Positions 53,441 through 62,538 of a DNA stretch of 64,000 nt are shown piece after piece (position 1 is the stretch's first letter; every line of letters starts with the position of its first letter). The position numbers were made by a program, and so were the translations under genes. The DNA is from Nocardia ignorata NBRC 108230 (GTDB taxonomy: Bacteria > Actinomycetota > Actinomycetes > Mycobacteriales > Mycobacteriaceae), in the NCBI RefSeq assembly GCF_001612905.1, contig NZ_BDBI01000005.1, positions 1-64,000 on the forward strand. Direction: 5' to 3'. The notes beneath the pieces are model-generated. The model was not told the origin of the DNA, did not search any database, and saw nothing but the letters and a program-made list of their open reading frames with translations.

Positions 53441-54748
53441 CTATGCGTCGGTGGTCGGGGGCCGTTGGTAGACGTCGGGGATCCCGTCGCCGTCTTCGTC
53501 TCGTGCCTCCGCTTCGGCGAGCGTGCGGTACACCCGGTTTCGCGCGCGCAATACGATGGTGGCGAGTATGGCGGCGATGACCGTGCCGAACAGCACGCCG
53601 ATGCGGACATGATCACCACGCAGATGATCACCCGCGAACGCGAGTTCGCCGACGAGCAGCGAGACCGTGAACCCGATTCCGCCCAGCAACGCGACGCCTG
53701 CGACGTCGATCCAGGACAGTTCGGAATCGAGTTCGGCCCGGGTGAATTTCGCGGTGAGGTACGTCGTGCCCGTGATTCCGATGAGCTTGCCCGCGACCAA
53801 GCCGACGACGATGCCGATAGTCACCCGATCGCCCAGGGAGTCGGTGAGACCATTCAGTCCGCCGATGGTGACTCCGGCGGCGAAGAACGCGAATACGGGA
53901 ACGGCGAATCCGGCGGACAGCGGCCGGATGCGGTGTTCGAATCGTTCGGCCGGTCCGTGTTCGTCGGGTGTGCCGGATCGGGCCAGCACCGGCACGGTGA
54001 AGCCGAGCAGCACACCGGCGACCGTGGCGTGCACACCGGACAGGTGCACCAGCCACCATGCGAGCAGCGCGAGTGGAATCAGCAGGAGCGGTGAGCTGAT
54101 GCGCCGTTGCACGGCCAGTGCGAACAGGGCGATCGGTACGAGCGCGAGCAGCAGGAACGGCAGGTCGAGTTCACTGGTGTAGAAGACGGCGATCACGGTG
54201 ACGGCGAGCAGGTCGTCGACCACGGCGAGCGTGAGTAAGAAGGTGCGTAGCGCGGTAGGCAGGTGGGTGGTGATCACCGCGAGTACGGCGAGGGCGAAGG
54301 CGATGTCGGTCGCGGTGGGGATGGCCCAACCGTCGAGTGCGCCTTGCGCGCCGCCCCGGTTGATCATGACGTAGATGATCGCGGGGACGGCCATGCCACC
54401 GACTGCGGCAACTACTGGGAGCGCCGCCCGGCGCGGGTCACGTAGGTCGCCCGCGACGAACTCGCGTTTGAGTTCGAGGCCGACGACGAAGAAGAAGATC
54501 GCCAGCAGTCCATCGGCGGCCCATTCGCTCACCGACAGGTTCAGATGCAGCGCCGAAGGACCGAAGTGGAAGTCGCGCAACGCAGTGTAGGCGTCGGCCC
54601 AGGGCGTGTTGGCCCAGATGATCGCGATGACGGCGGCAACCATCAACAACACGCCGCCGACCGTCTCGCTGCGCAGTACCGAGGCGATCCGGCGTGACTC
54701 CGGCCAGCTGCCGCGAGACAGGACGGTACGTCGTGTCGACGGACTCAT
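53441..54748 (-). CDS. nhaA: Na+/H+ antiporter NhaA
   Basis: A 435-aa electrogenic antiporter that exports Na+ (and Li+) in exchange for protons. The ion-binding Asp pair is in [20 protein letters not shown], and [20 protein letters not shown] and [20 protein letters not shown] are diagnostic. The C-terminus carries an extra cytosolic tail ending [15 protein letters not shown], a DxDxDG calcium-loop-like sequence not usual for NhaA. The ATG at 54748 starts MSPSTRR; GGTAGGCG precedes it. It is preceded by a 295-base leader containing an element shared with the NfeD operon. Confidence 0.95.
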   Translation of the reverse strand: MSPSTRRTVLSRGSWPESRRIASVLRSETVGGVLLMVAAVIAIIWANTPWADAYTALRDFHFGPSALHLNLSVSEWAADGLLAIFFFVVGLELKREFVAGDLRDPRRAALPVVAAVGGMAVPAIIYVMINRGGAQGALDGWAIPTATDIAFALAVLAVITTHLPTALRTFLLTLAVVDDLLAVTVIAVFYTSELDLPFLLLALVPIALFALAVQRRISSPLLLIPLALLAWWLVHLSGVHATVAGVLLGFTVPVLARSGTPDEHGPAERFEHRIRPLSAGFAVPVFAFFAAGVTIGGLNGLTDSLGDRVTIGIVVGLVAGKLIGITGTTYLTAKFTRAELDSELSWIDVAGVALLGGIGFTVSLLVGELAFAGDHLRGDHVRIGVLFGTVIAAILATIVLRARNRVYRTLAEAEARDEDGDGIPDVYQRPPTTDA

Positions 54749-54841
54749 CGGTCGCCTACCGGAAACCCGTGGCCGATGACCTGTGCGGAGGTGTCGTGCG
54801 TGGTGCGCAGTCGTAGCAAGACCATTACCCGTCGCCGATCG

Positions 54842-54912
54842 AACCCGACTCGACGGAGCTCGAACCGGGTTGCCGACCAGACTTCCCGGCGCACCTACCC
54901 GTAAAGATGCCG
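54842..54912 (-). promoter_or_regulatory. Conserved leader element upstream of nhaA (candidate riboswitch)
   Basis: Read on the minus strand, the core contains GCCGGGAAGTCTGGTCGGCA, identical in the NfeD operon leader; the surrounding 42-base block (54871-54912) matches it at 36 positions. Immediately after the core comes a hairpin, AACCCG...CGGGTT (54842-54871), unlike the other copy in sequence but placed identically. It lies 122 bases before the nhaA start. Known Li+ and Na+ riboswitches precede nhaA and other cation transporter genes elsewhere; I cannot say whether this is one of those classes. Confidence 0.7.
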
Positions 54913-55043
54913 CAAGAGCCGCTGCCACCGCAAACCGGGGCATACCGGCGAGACGCACGACAGCCACCCCGGCAGGGGTCGCGAATGTCCGCCATCATCG
55001 AGCGATCCGGATCGAGCGAAGGCGATCACGATCGGTGCCAGGA
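54913..55043. other. Intergenic region between ATPase gene and nhaA leader
   Basis: No gene is seen here. On the minus strand it should hold the nhaA promoter and the 5' part of its leader, as well as the end of the ATPase transcript. A short GACCCCTGCCGGGGT hairpin (about 54965-54981) could act as the terminator of the ATPase operon. Confidence 0.45.
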
Positions 55044-58000
55044 TCAGGGGGCTGCGTGGTTGCCCGTCGGCTGGCTGTCCGCGATTCCCCGGATGGCGGT
55101 TTCCACGGCGCCGAGGCGGTCGGCCAGCAGGCCGAGGCCACCGACAGCCCGTACGAGGGGGTCGTCGTCGCTGCCACCGAGTGCCAGCTCGCGCACGTAG
55201 GCGGACTTGACCTGCTCCCAGCGAACGGCTTGCTCGGGCGTGAAGCGACCGCGGAGTTCGGCCAGTTTGAGCAGATTGGCCTCCGCACCCGCGGCGAGGG
55301 TTTGGGCCTCGCCGCGGTAGTGGTCGTCGATCAGGGTCTCGAGTTCTTCGTCGTTCATCACCGAGACGATGCGGCTGGTGAGTCCGTTCATATCGCGGTA
55401 GGAGCCCTGCAGTCGGAACGGCGGCTCGGTGCGGGCGGTGTCGGTGGTGGCGGCCGAGGCGATGTAGGCCCGGTTGACGGCCAGGACGACCGCACGCACG
55501 TGCAGCACTTTGCGCAGCACCGAATGGATGTCGGCCAATTCGGCGGGCGAGTATGGGTGGGTGAGCTGGTCGGTCCGCGCGGTGTCGTCACCGGAGGCCA
55601 GACGCATGAGCAGTTCGAGATCGGTGCGTTCGCGCGCGGCCAGCGGCGCCAGGACGGGATTGGTCGTGAGCGCGTTCTCGACGTAGCTGAGCGCGAACAG
55701 GTCGTCGCGGCCCGACAGCACCTCGCCGAGGTTCCAGACATCGGCACGGTTGGCGAGCATGTCCGGAACGCGGAAGCGTTTGCCCTGTTCGGTGTAGGGG
55801 TTACCGGCCATGCAGACCGCGAACCGTTTGCCGCGCAGATCGTAGGTGCGTGCCTCCCCGTTCCACACGCCTTCCATGCGCCGTTGGGCATCGCAGAGGG
55901 AAATGAACTTCTGCAGGAGTTCGGGCGAGGTGTGCTGGATATCGTCCAGGTAGAGCAGCACGTTGTTGCCGAGTTCGAGGGCGAAGTCGATCTTCTCGAC
56001 CTCACGCCGGGCGGTGGCGTTCGGGGCGGCCGCAGGATCGAGCGATCGCACCGCATGACCCAGGGCCGGCCCGTCGACCTTGACGAAGATCAGGCCGAGT
56101 CGTGCGGCGACGTACTCCATGAGCGTGGTCTTGCCGTAGCCGGGCGGCGAGATGAGCAGCAGCAGCCCGGACTGGACCGCGCCACCCACCTCGGCCGGGG
56201 TGCCGAGCTGGCGGGCCAGGTTGTCGCCGATCAACGGCAGATAGACCTCGTCGAGCAAACGGTTGCGCACGAACCCGCTCAGCACGGCCGGTTTGTAGTC
56301 GTCGAGGCGCAACCGCTGCCGCTGGGCGGCGAGCAGCGCGTCGCGTCGTCGCAGGTGCTCGCGGAAGGCGGGGACCGTCTCGGTGCGGAAACGGTGTGCC
56401 CGCGCGGTCAGTTCGGCGAGCCGCACCGGTAGTGATCCTCCGGTGAGGGTGGGGTGTTCGCCCAGCAGTCCGTCGACGCTGGTGGTCAGTTCGGCTTCGT
56501 GGTCGTAGCGGTGCATGTCGTCGCCACCGAGCTCGATCGCGACAGCTTCGTCCAGATACTCGAACAGCTCTGTGTCGCCGCGACTTTCGGCGAACGCCCG
56601 CAGCCAGGTGCGGACGAGGTGGTATCTGCGCGGCAGGTCGTCGTCGAAGGACGCGATATCGCGACGTAGGTCCGCGTAGGCAGTGGGATGGGCGGCATCG
56701 AGATGCTTCCGGAATCGGGCACAGAAATGTCGCGCGGGAGCGGCGGTGACGATGCCGGCGGGGGTCCGGGCGATTTCCTGGAACAGGTAGCCGGCCGCCA
56801 GCGACGGGTCGACGTCGACCAGTGCGAGTCGCTCCACGAATTCGCCGACGGCACAGGCCAATTCCTCGATCGTGTCGGCTCGTGCGCGCGGGTCCGCGAA
56901 GTACTCGGCGGCACGTGCAGTCGAGCGGATGCGGGTTGTCCAGCCCGCGTGCGCCTGCGGATCGTGTGGTTGCCAGTCGGGGCCGCCGAACTGCCACCAC
57001 AACTGCGCCGCGGCCCGGTCGACCGGCCGGTAATGCAACAGACCCGCGCCCGCACGCATCCGCAGCAGCGCGTCCAGGATCAGTGTGGCGTCGTGATCGT
57101 GCACACCGAGCTGGTAGCCCTCGTCATAGCGTTGCCGCGCCACCGCACGCACGAGCGCGTCGAGGGTGCCCCCCGCCGCCGCGTCGTGTAGCCGCTCGAG
57201 CCAGGCCGGCGCTCCCTCCACGTCGGCCAGGATCGAGGTCGCGAGGAACTCGCCCCGATACATCTGTGTGTTCTCCGACATCAGCAGCTGCGACCACAGA
57301 CCCGCGGCGTCCGCCCCGAATTCACCCGCGGCCAGCGGCTCCCGGTAGTCGGTGCCGTTGACAGCGAAGACCAGCGAGTCACCGTGCGGGACCAGCGCGA
57401 GCTCGGGTTCCGCGGTGGTGACCGCGAACCGATGCCTGCCGAGGCGGATCGTCCGACCGCCGTCGGAGTAGAGGTCGTGCCGGTCGCGCAGCACCCGACC
57501 GGCTTCCTGCCGCGCCGTCTTGATCCGGCCGTCGAGCTCTTCCGCGGCGACCACCTCGCCGGCGGTGCGCAAGTCGCTGATCGCCGTGCGCAGCCGCAGC
57601 ACCATCGGATCGGCGGCGAAATAGCCGTTGACCTCGTCCGTCGAGGACAGAGTCCGGCTGCGTCGTTCGATGGTCGACAGCATCCGCCGCGCGGAGTCGA
57701 GGAGTCGACGGGCGCGCTGCGCTCGGTCGTCGAGAAGGTGCTGTTTGCGGGCGGCGAAGGCTTCGTAGATGTCGTCACGACTGCTCGCGATCCGTTCGGC
57801 GAAATCGTCGATCGCTCCGAAGCGCGTTTCCAGTCCTTCGATCCGCGACAGCAGCGTCGACACCTGGTGGTCGCAGGCCTCCGGACTGTCGGTCGCGGCG
57901 AGCGCGCCGCTGACCGCCTGTCCGAGTAGCGCGTACTCGGCGGCGAACTCGGCGCGTCCCTCGGACGCGGCCAGCTCCGAGCGTCGCGCCGTCACGGTGG

Positions 58001-60056
58001 CGCGGGCCCGGTTGGCCGAGGCCAGTGTCGTGGCGACGCGCTCGAGAATCCCGGTCCGCAGGGTCGCGTCACCGATCTCCAGGCCGGTGACGACCTCGAT
58101 GACGGTCTGCAGACCATCGGTCTGCTCGGCCAGCCACTCCTGGATCGGGGCGGCTTCGGCCACGGTGCCGATCTCGGCGGCCTGCTGGGTGACCTGCGCG
58201 ATGGATGTCGTGTAATCGTCGAAAGCATCAGCGGTGCTGAGGAATTCGACACAACGAAGACTGGCGTCGTCGAGCGCGGCCGCGACCGTCGCGGCCAGCG
58301 CGTCTACACGGTCGGGGTCCACATAGCGCAGCTCGCGCAATGTCTCGACCTGTCCCGCCGCGCGACGCAGGGCCGTGAGCTCCTCGACCCAGCCCCGCGC
58401 GGTGCTGTGCCCACCGCCGGTGCGGACCAGGGTGGCGACCTGTTCGCCCGCCTCGTGCACCGCCGCCGCGGCCTGTGCGGTCCTGGCTTCGACCTTCGCG
58501 AATTCCTCGACGACCTGGTCGGCGGTGGCCCGGACGGCGGACAGCGACTCGGCCAGTCCGCCGAACTCCGGATCGGTGAGCCAATGGTGGTGGTCCGCAG
58601 TGCGGACGCAGGCGGCGATGACGGCCTCGAACACGTCGGTCGTCGCCGCCATGTCGGCGACCATCCTGGTCACCGACAGGCAGTCCGAAATCCCGCGCAC
58701 CAGTTCGGCGTTCCCGATCCGGGCCAAGGCCGTGTCGCCGGTCGGTGCTTGGGTGACATGGGTATCGGCGACGAACGGTGTCTGCCAGATCTGCATCGTG
58801 TGCACGCGCGTCGGTTCTTCCGAGATCGCCCGGAAGACCACCATGGTGCCGTCGTCGAACAGAGAGTATCCGTGGCAGGTGATCGGTGTGGTGACCTGTT
58901 TGCGGATCAGGTTGTAGGGCAGCAGGAGTGAGCGACCCTCCGAGCGTGCGTGGAAGACGTAGAGCACATCCTCACCGTTGACGGCGCGGACGGTGCGTTC
59001 GTATTCGAGGTCGGTGACGGCGGTGTCGAAGACCTTGTGGACGCCGGTTTCCAGGTAATAGCCGCCGGGGAAGACGATGCCCTGGTCCTCGGGCAGTAGG
59101 CGACACGACAGTCCGATGCCGTCGAGGCGAACTACGGTGCGGTTGCGCGTATTGAAAACCAGGTGACGCCACACTGTTTCGTTGTAGGGCCGGATGCGAA
59201 GCAGGATCAGCGCACCGACCTCGGCGTAGTGCACGTCAGCGTCGGCGAGGCTCTGCAGGGGCTCGTCGACCGGCTCGGAGTAGATCCCGGTGCCGGTCTC
59301 GGTGTTGTTCTCCACCTTGACGGTGAGTGTGCCGCCGAGCGTCTCGACGAACACCTTGCCGAGGACGGACAGGTGCGGGTGACGACCGGGCACCTGATCG
59401 TCGCGGGTTGTCTCGACCCAGGTGAACTCGTGCGGGGGCGGGAACACATGGTCGCGCTCGCCGCGATTGTCGAGATAGCCGACTTCGCCGGTAGCCGCGA
59501 CGCGCCAACGCAGCACCTTGATGTCGTCGGTGCGTTGCCCGGTCTGGAAGACCGCGAGTATCCGCCCGTCGATCCGGCGCAATTGCAGCAGCCGGGTCTG
59601 GGTGTAGTACCGGTACAGTTCGGCGAAGTCGCGCCGAAACCGTGGGTCGTCGAGCAAGCCCGTCGATTCGGCTGTGCTGAAAGCGAATTCGGTACCGCCG
59701 TGGTGGAAGCGGTGCGCGGCGAAGACGTCGTCGACTTCGGTCTGTGGCTTCAGCCCGAGGAAGACGTTGTAGCCGAACAGCATTCGGCCGTCGCCCACGG
59801 CGACGATGTCGCGGGGAACGCAGTTGTGTTCGGTGCGGATGTGTTCGGTACCGATCAGTGCCAGCTCGATGCCGCCGAAGTTCTCGATCCTGCGGTTGTT
59901 GAGTTCTTCACAGCGTGCGGCCAATTCGGCCGCCTGCTCGCGCAGTCGGGTACGCAGCACCTCGTAGGTGCCGCCGTCGAGGGCGGCACCCGTGGCCGGG
60001 ACCGTGATATCGGTCCCGACCGTGGTATCCCGGTGCCGCGTCTGCGGCGCGCTCAC
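55044..60056 (-). CDS. Giant AAA+ ATPase ('DNA repair ATPase' family) of flotillin operon
   Basis: A 1670-aa protein. Residues 1-470 are beta-rich and repetitive (GGIELALIGTEHIRTEHNCV, FNTRNRTVVRLDGIGL), possibly a propeller. Residues 480-870 are helical with coiled-coil stretches; 880-1220 are mixed. The C-terminal AAA+ module has Walker A ISPPGYGKTTLMEYVAARLG (about 1305), Walker B NNVLLYLDDIQHTSPE (about 1370) and a sensor region FAVCMAGNPYTEQGKRFRVP (about 1418), MoxR-like in style. The GTG at 60056 overlaps the flotillin stop by 4 bases. Homologues are annotated as DNA repair ATPase, but the operon points to a membrane-associated role. No transmembrane helix is seen. Confidence 0.88.
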   Translation of the reverse strand: MSAPQTRHRDTTVGTDITVPATGAALDGGTYEVLRTRLREQAAELAARCEELNNRRIENFGGIELALIGTEHIRTEHNCVPRDIVAVGDGRMLFGYNVFLGLKPQTEVDDVFAAHRFHHGGTEFAFSTAESTGLLDDPRFRRDFAELYRYYTQTRLLQLRRIDGRILAVFQTGQRTDDIKVLRWRVAATGEVGYLDNRGERDHVFPPPHEFTWVETTRDDQVPGRHPHLSVLGKVFVETLGGTLTVKVENNTETGTGIYSEPVDEPLQSLADADVHYAEVGALILLRIRPYNETVWRHLVFNTRNRTVVRLDGIGLSCRLLPEDQGIVFPGGYYLETGVHKVFDTAVTDLEYERTVRAVNGEDVLYVFHARSEGRSLLLPYNLIRKQVTTPITCHGYSLFDDGTMVVFRAISEEPTRVHTMQIWQTPFVADTHVTQAPTGDTALARIGNAELVRGISDCLSVTRMVADMAATTDVFEAVIAACVRTADHHHWLTDPEFGGLAESLSAVRATADQVVEEFAKVEARTAQAAAAVHEAGEQVATLVRTGGGHSTARGWVEELTALRRAAGQVETLRELRYVDPDRVDALAATVAAALDDASLRCVEFLSTADAFDDYTTSIAQVTQQAAEIGTVAEAAPIQEWLAEQTDGLQTVIEVVTGLEIGDATLRTGILERVATTLASANRARATVTARRSELAASEGRAEFAAEYALLGQAVSGALAATDSPEACDHQVSTLLSRIEGLETRFGAIDDFAERIASSRDDIYEAFAARKQHLLDDRAQRARRLLDSARRMLSTIERRSRTLSSTDEVNGYFAADPMVLRLRTAISDLRTAGEVVAAEELDGRIKTARQEAGRVLRDRHDLYSDGGRTIRLGRHRFAVTTAEPELALVPHGDSLVFAVNGTDYREPLAAGEFGADAAGLWSQLLMSENTQMYRGEFLATSILADVEGAPAWLERLHDAAAGGTLDALVRAVARQRYDEGYQLGVHDHDATLILDALLRMRAGAGLLHYRPVDRAAAQLWWQFGGPDWQPHDPQAHAGWTTRIRSTARAAEYFADPRARADTIEELACAVGEFVERLALVDVDPSLAAGYLFQEIARTPAGIVTAAPARHFCARFRKHLDAAHPTAYADLRRDIASFDDDLPRRYHLVRTWLRAFAESRGDTELFEYLDEAVAIELGGDDMHRYDHEAELTTSVDGLLGEHPTLTGGSLPVRLAELTARAHRFRTETVPAFREHLRRRDALLAAQRQRLRLDDYKPAVLSGFVRNRLLDEVYLPLIGDNLARQLGTPAEVGGAVQSGLLLLISPPGYGKTTLMEYVAARLGLIFVKVDGPALGHAVRSLDPAAAPNATARREVEKIDFALELGNNVLLYLDDIQHTSPELLQKFISLCDAQRRMEGVWNGEARTYDLRGKRFAVCMAGNPYTEQGKRFRVPDMLANRADVWNLGEVLSGRDDLFALSYVENALTTNPVLAPLAARERTDLELLMRLASGDDTARTDQLTHPYSPAELADIHSVLRKVLHVRAVVLAVNRAYIASAATTDTARTEPPFRLQGSYRDMNGLTSRIVSVMNDEELETLIDDHYRGEAQTLAAGAEANLLKLAELRGRFTPEQAVRWEQVKSAYVRELALGGSDDDPLVRAVGGLGLLADRLGAVETAIRGIADSQPTGNHAAP

Positions 60057-61918
60057 TTGTCCAGCAGGAGGTCGAGAGCGGCGGCGTCCTTGTCCGGTTC
60101 GGAACCGTTGCGCGCGAGCAGCGACCCGACTACGGCCGAGGCCGCGGCACCGGTGTCGGAGTGCAGCAACCGGTCCATGCCCTTGCCGAGCCCGATCGAC
60201 CCGACGAGGCGGTCGAGGAACATCGACTCCCCGCCGACGATATCGATCTTGGCGTTCTGCAAACCGGTGGACAGCACATCGGCCTGTGCCTGTGCCACGT
60301 CCCGATGCGCCTGCACGGTCGCCAGCTCCACTTCCTTCTGCAGTTCGAGCCGCAACCGGAACTCTTCGTGCTCGCGGGTCGCGTCGTCGAGAACCGCCAT
60401 CGCGGCGGCCTTCTCGTGCAGGCCCTCCGCTTCGCCCTTGAGCTTGTCGCGCAGGCCCTCGGCTTCCACGGTGTTGCGTTCCCGCAGCACGGCGGCCTCG
60501 GCGCGGCCGACCTTCTCGATGGCGTCCGCTTCGCGTTCCCGGACGAGTGCCTGGCCCAAGCCGGGTGCCGCGGTTTCGGCCTGTGTCGCTTCGGCGAGCC
60601 GGATTTTTGCCTTGGCCTGCAGTTCCGCCGCCGCGACCTCCGCTTCGGCCAGCGTCATCGACTCCTTGGCCCGGAACTTCGCCGCGGCTTCGGCGGCTTC
60701 GGCGGCCTTGATGTCCTTGACCAGGTGCTCCTGCGCCTCGGCCTCGGCGCGAATGATGATCGACTGCCGTTCCCGTTCTGCGGCTTCCACCGCACGCAGC
60801 CCCTTGATCTTCTCTTCCTGCTCGGCGACGGTCCGGTCGACCGCGACGCGCTCCCGCACCACCTCGGCGACAGTGCGCCGCTCGGTCTCGAGCTCCCGCT
60901 CGTTGGCGATCTGAGCCAGCGAGACCGCCCGGTCGCGGTCGGCCACCTCCAGCTGGCGGTCCTTCTCGATGCGCTCGGACTCGATCGCGATCACCCGTTC
61001 CCGGTTCTTCTCCGCGACCGCGATCTCACGATCCTTGTTCTGGGCCTGGATCCCGAGCGCCTCGTCGGTACGCATCGCCGCGGCATGCGCCTTGAGCCGC
61101 TCCTCGGCCTGCACCCGCAGAATCTCGGCTTCCTCACGCGCCCTGAGCGTTTCGACCTCACGCCGCTGCTTGTTCTCGGCATCGGCCTGCTGCCGCTCCA
61201 GCTCGAGCACGGCTTCCCGCGCTTCCACGTTCTGGCGGGTGATCTCCTTCTCCTCGTGCCTGCGGAACTCGTTGGTGCGCACATGCTCGATCGCGGTGAG
61301 CTCGGTGATCTTGCGGATGCCCTGAGCGTCGAGGATGTTCTGGCTGTCGAGCTGGATCAGCGGTGTCTGCTCGAGGTAGTCGATCGCGGCGTCCTCGAGG
61401 CTGTACCCGTTGAGATCGGTGCCGATCACGGCCATGATCCGGTCGCGGAACTCGTTGCGCTGGGTGTAGAGGTCGGTGAAGTCCAGGTGTTTGCCGACGG
61501 TCTTGAGCGCCTCGGAGAACTTGGCGCTGAACAATTCCTGCAGCGTCGCCTGGTCGCTGGCCCGCGCCGTGCCGATGGCCTGAGCGACCTTGATGACATC
61601 CTCGACCGTCTTGTTGACCCGCACGAAGAATGTGATGCGGATGTCGGCGCGAATATTGTCCCGGCAGATCAGCCCGTCCCGGCCCACCCGCGCGATTTCG
61701 ATGGTCTTCACCGAGATATCCATGATCTCGGCCTTGTGCAGTACCGGCAGGACGACCGCACCCGTGAAGGTGACATCGACCTTGCGCATCTTCGAGATGA
61801 TCAGCGCCCGACCCTGACTCACCTTCTTGAACAACCGGCTCACCAGGAACAACACAGCGAGCGCGACGAGCAGCAGGACGGCGATCAGCACGCCGAATCC
61901 GATAGCGATGGTAGACAT
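60053..61918 (-). CDS. Flotillin/YqiK-family SPFH protein
   Basis: A 621-aa membrane scaffold protein. One N-terminal helix (IAIGFGVLIAVLLLVALAVL, about 4-27), an SPFH/Band-7 domain (about 35-210; ALIISKMRKVDVTFTGAVVL, RADIRITFFVRVNKTVEDVI), then a long Ala/Glu/Arg coiled coil (about 220-540) with repeated EAE/RE motifs, and a C-terminal tail with GGESMFLDRLVGSIGLGKGM. Flotillins build ordered membrane microdomains. The ATG shares one base with the NfeD-like TGA (TGATG), and its own stop overlaps the ATPase start, so all three proteins are made in a coupled series. Confidence 0.93.
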   Translation of the reverse strand: MSTIAIGFGVLIAVLLLVALAVLFLVSRLFKKVSQGRALIISKMRKVDVTFTGAVVLPVLHKAEIMDISVKTIEIARVGRDGLICRDNIRADIRITFFVRVNKTVEDVIKVAQAIGTARASDQATLQELFSAKFSEALKTVGKHLDFTDLYTQRNEFRDRIMAVIGTDLNGYSLEDAAIDYLEQTPLIQLDSQNILDAQGIRKITELTAIEHVRTNEFRRHEEKEITRQNVEAREAVLELERQQADAENKQRREVETLRAREEAEILRVQAEERLKAHAAAMRTDEALGIQAQNKDREIAVAEKNRERVIAIESERIEKDRQLEVADRDRAVSLAQIANERELETERRTVAEVVRERVAVDRTVAEQEEKIKGLRAVEAAERERQSIIIRAEAEAQEHLVKDIKAAEAAEAAAKFRAKESMTLAEAEVAAAELQAKAKIRLAEATQAETAAPGLGQALVREREADAIEKVGRAEAAVLRERNTVEAEGLRDKLKGEAEGLHEKAAAMAVLDDATREHEEFRLRLELQKEVELATVQAHRDVAQAQADVLSTGLQNAKIDIVGGESMFLDRLVGSIGLGKGMDRLLHSDTGAAASAVVGSLLARNGSEPDKDAAALDLLLDK

Positions 61919-62538
61919 CAGTTCCCCTCCAGTGCGGCCACCCAGAACGTGTCTGTGGCCGGGTCGTATTCGAAGACGACAGCGGAATCCCCCTGGGACA
62001 GGGGAGCGGTCCGCGCATGCACAGCGCTCTGGCGGACCTGGATGATCGCCGACGAACCGTCGGCGGATGTGAGTTCGGCCTGACCGAAGCCGGTATCGAC
62101 GTGACCGGTGCGCACCACGCAGACCCGGCCGATGAAGTCCTGCCGGGTCGGCTGCGCGCTGTCGCGGAAGAAGCGCCGCAACGGAATCACCACGAGCCGG
62201 GTGCCCGCGATCGCGGTGACGACCGCGACGATCAGCACCGGGAATCCGGCGAGCACCGCGGCCGTCCCGGACAGGCCGACCGCTCCGACCCCGACCATCG
62301 CGACGAGGCTGGTGAACCACGACAGCGTCACCAGACCTGTCACGGCGACCGTTACCGGAACCCCTCCCAACCGGAGCGAATCAAAACCCGTTGTCGCAAA
62401 AGAGGACTCGGATCCGTCGAGAAGTTCGGTCTCGGTGCCGCCGACGAGCACGAGCAGCCAGAAGGCGATGACGACGAGCAGCGCGAACGTGAACAGCGCA
62501 GTCGGAAAGGTCAGGATCGCGGTGAAGAACTCACCCAC
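61918..62538 (-). CDS. NfeD/YqiJ-like OB-fold membrane protein
   Basis: A 206-aa protein with three or four helices (FALLVVIAFWLLVLVGG, VTVAVTGLVTLSWFTSLVAM, FPVLIVAVVTAIAGTRL) followed by a C-terminal soluble beta-barrel (about 130-206; DFIGRVCVVRTGHVDTGFGQ, HARTAPLSQGDSAVVFEYDP) typical of NfeD and YqiJ partners of flotillins. The GTG at 62538 has no clear ribosome-binding site; translation may depend on leader structure. First gene of the NfeD-flotillin-ATPase operon, 127 bases after the shared leader element. Confidence 0.88.
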   Translation of the reverse strand: MGEFFTAILTFPTALFTFALLVVIAFWLLVLVGGTETELLDGSESSFATTGFDSLRLGGVPVTVAVTGLVTLSWFTSLVAMVGVGAVGLSGTAAVLAGFPVLIVAVVTAIAGTRLVVIPLRRFFRDSAQPTRQDFIGRVCVVRTGHVDTGFGQAELTSADGSSAIIQVRQSAVHARTAPLSQGDSAVVFEYDPATDTFWVAALEGN

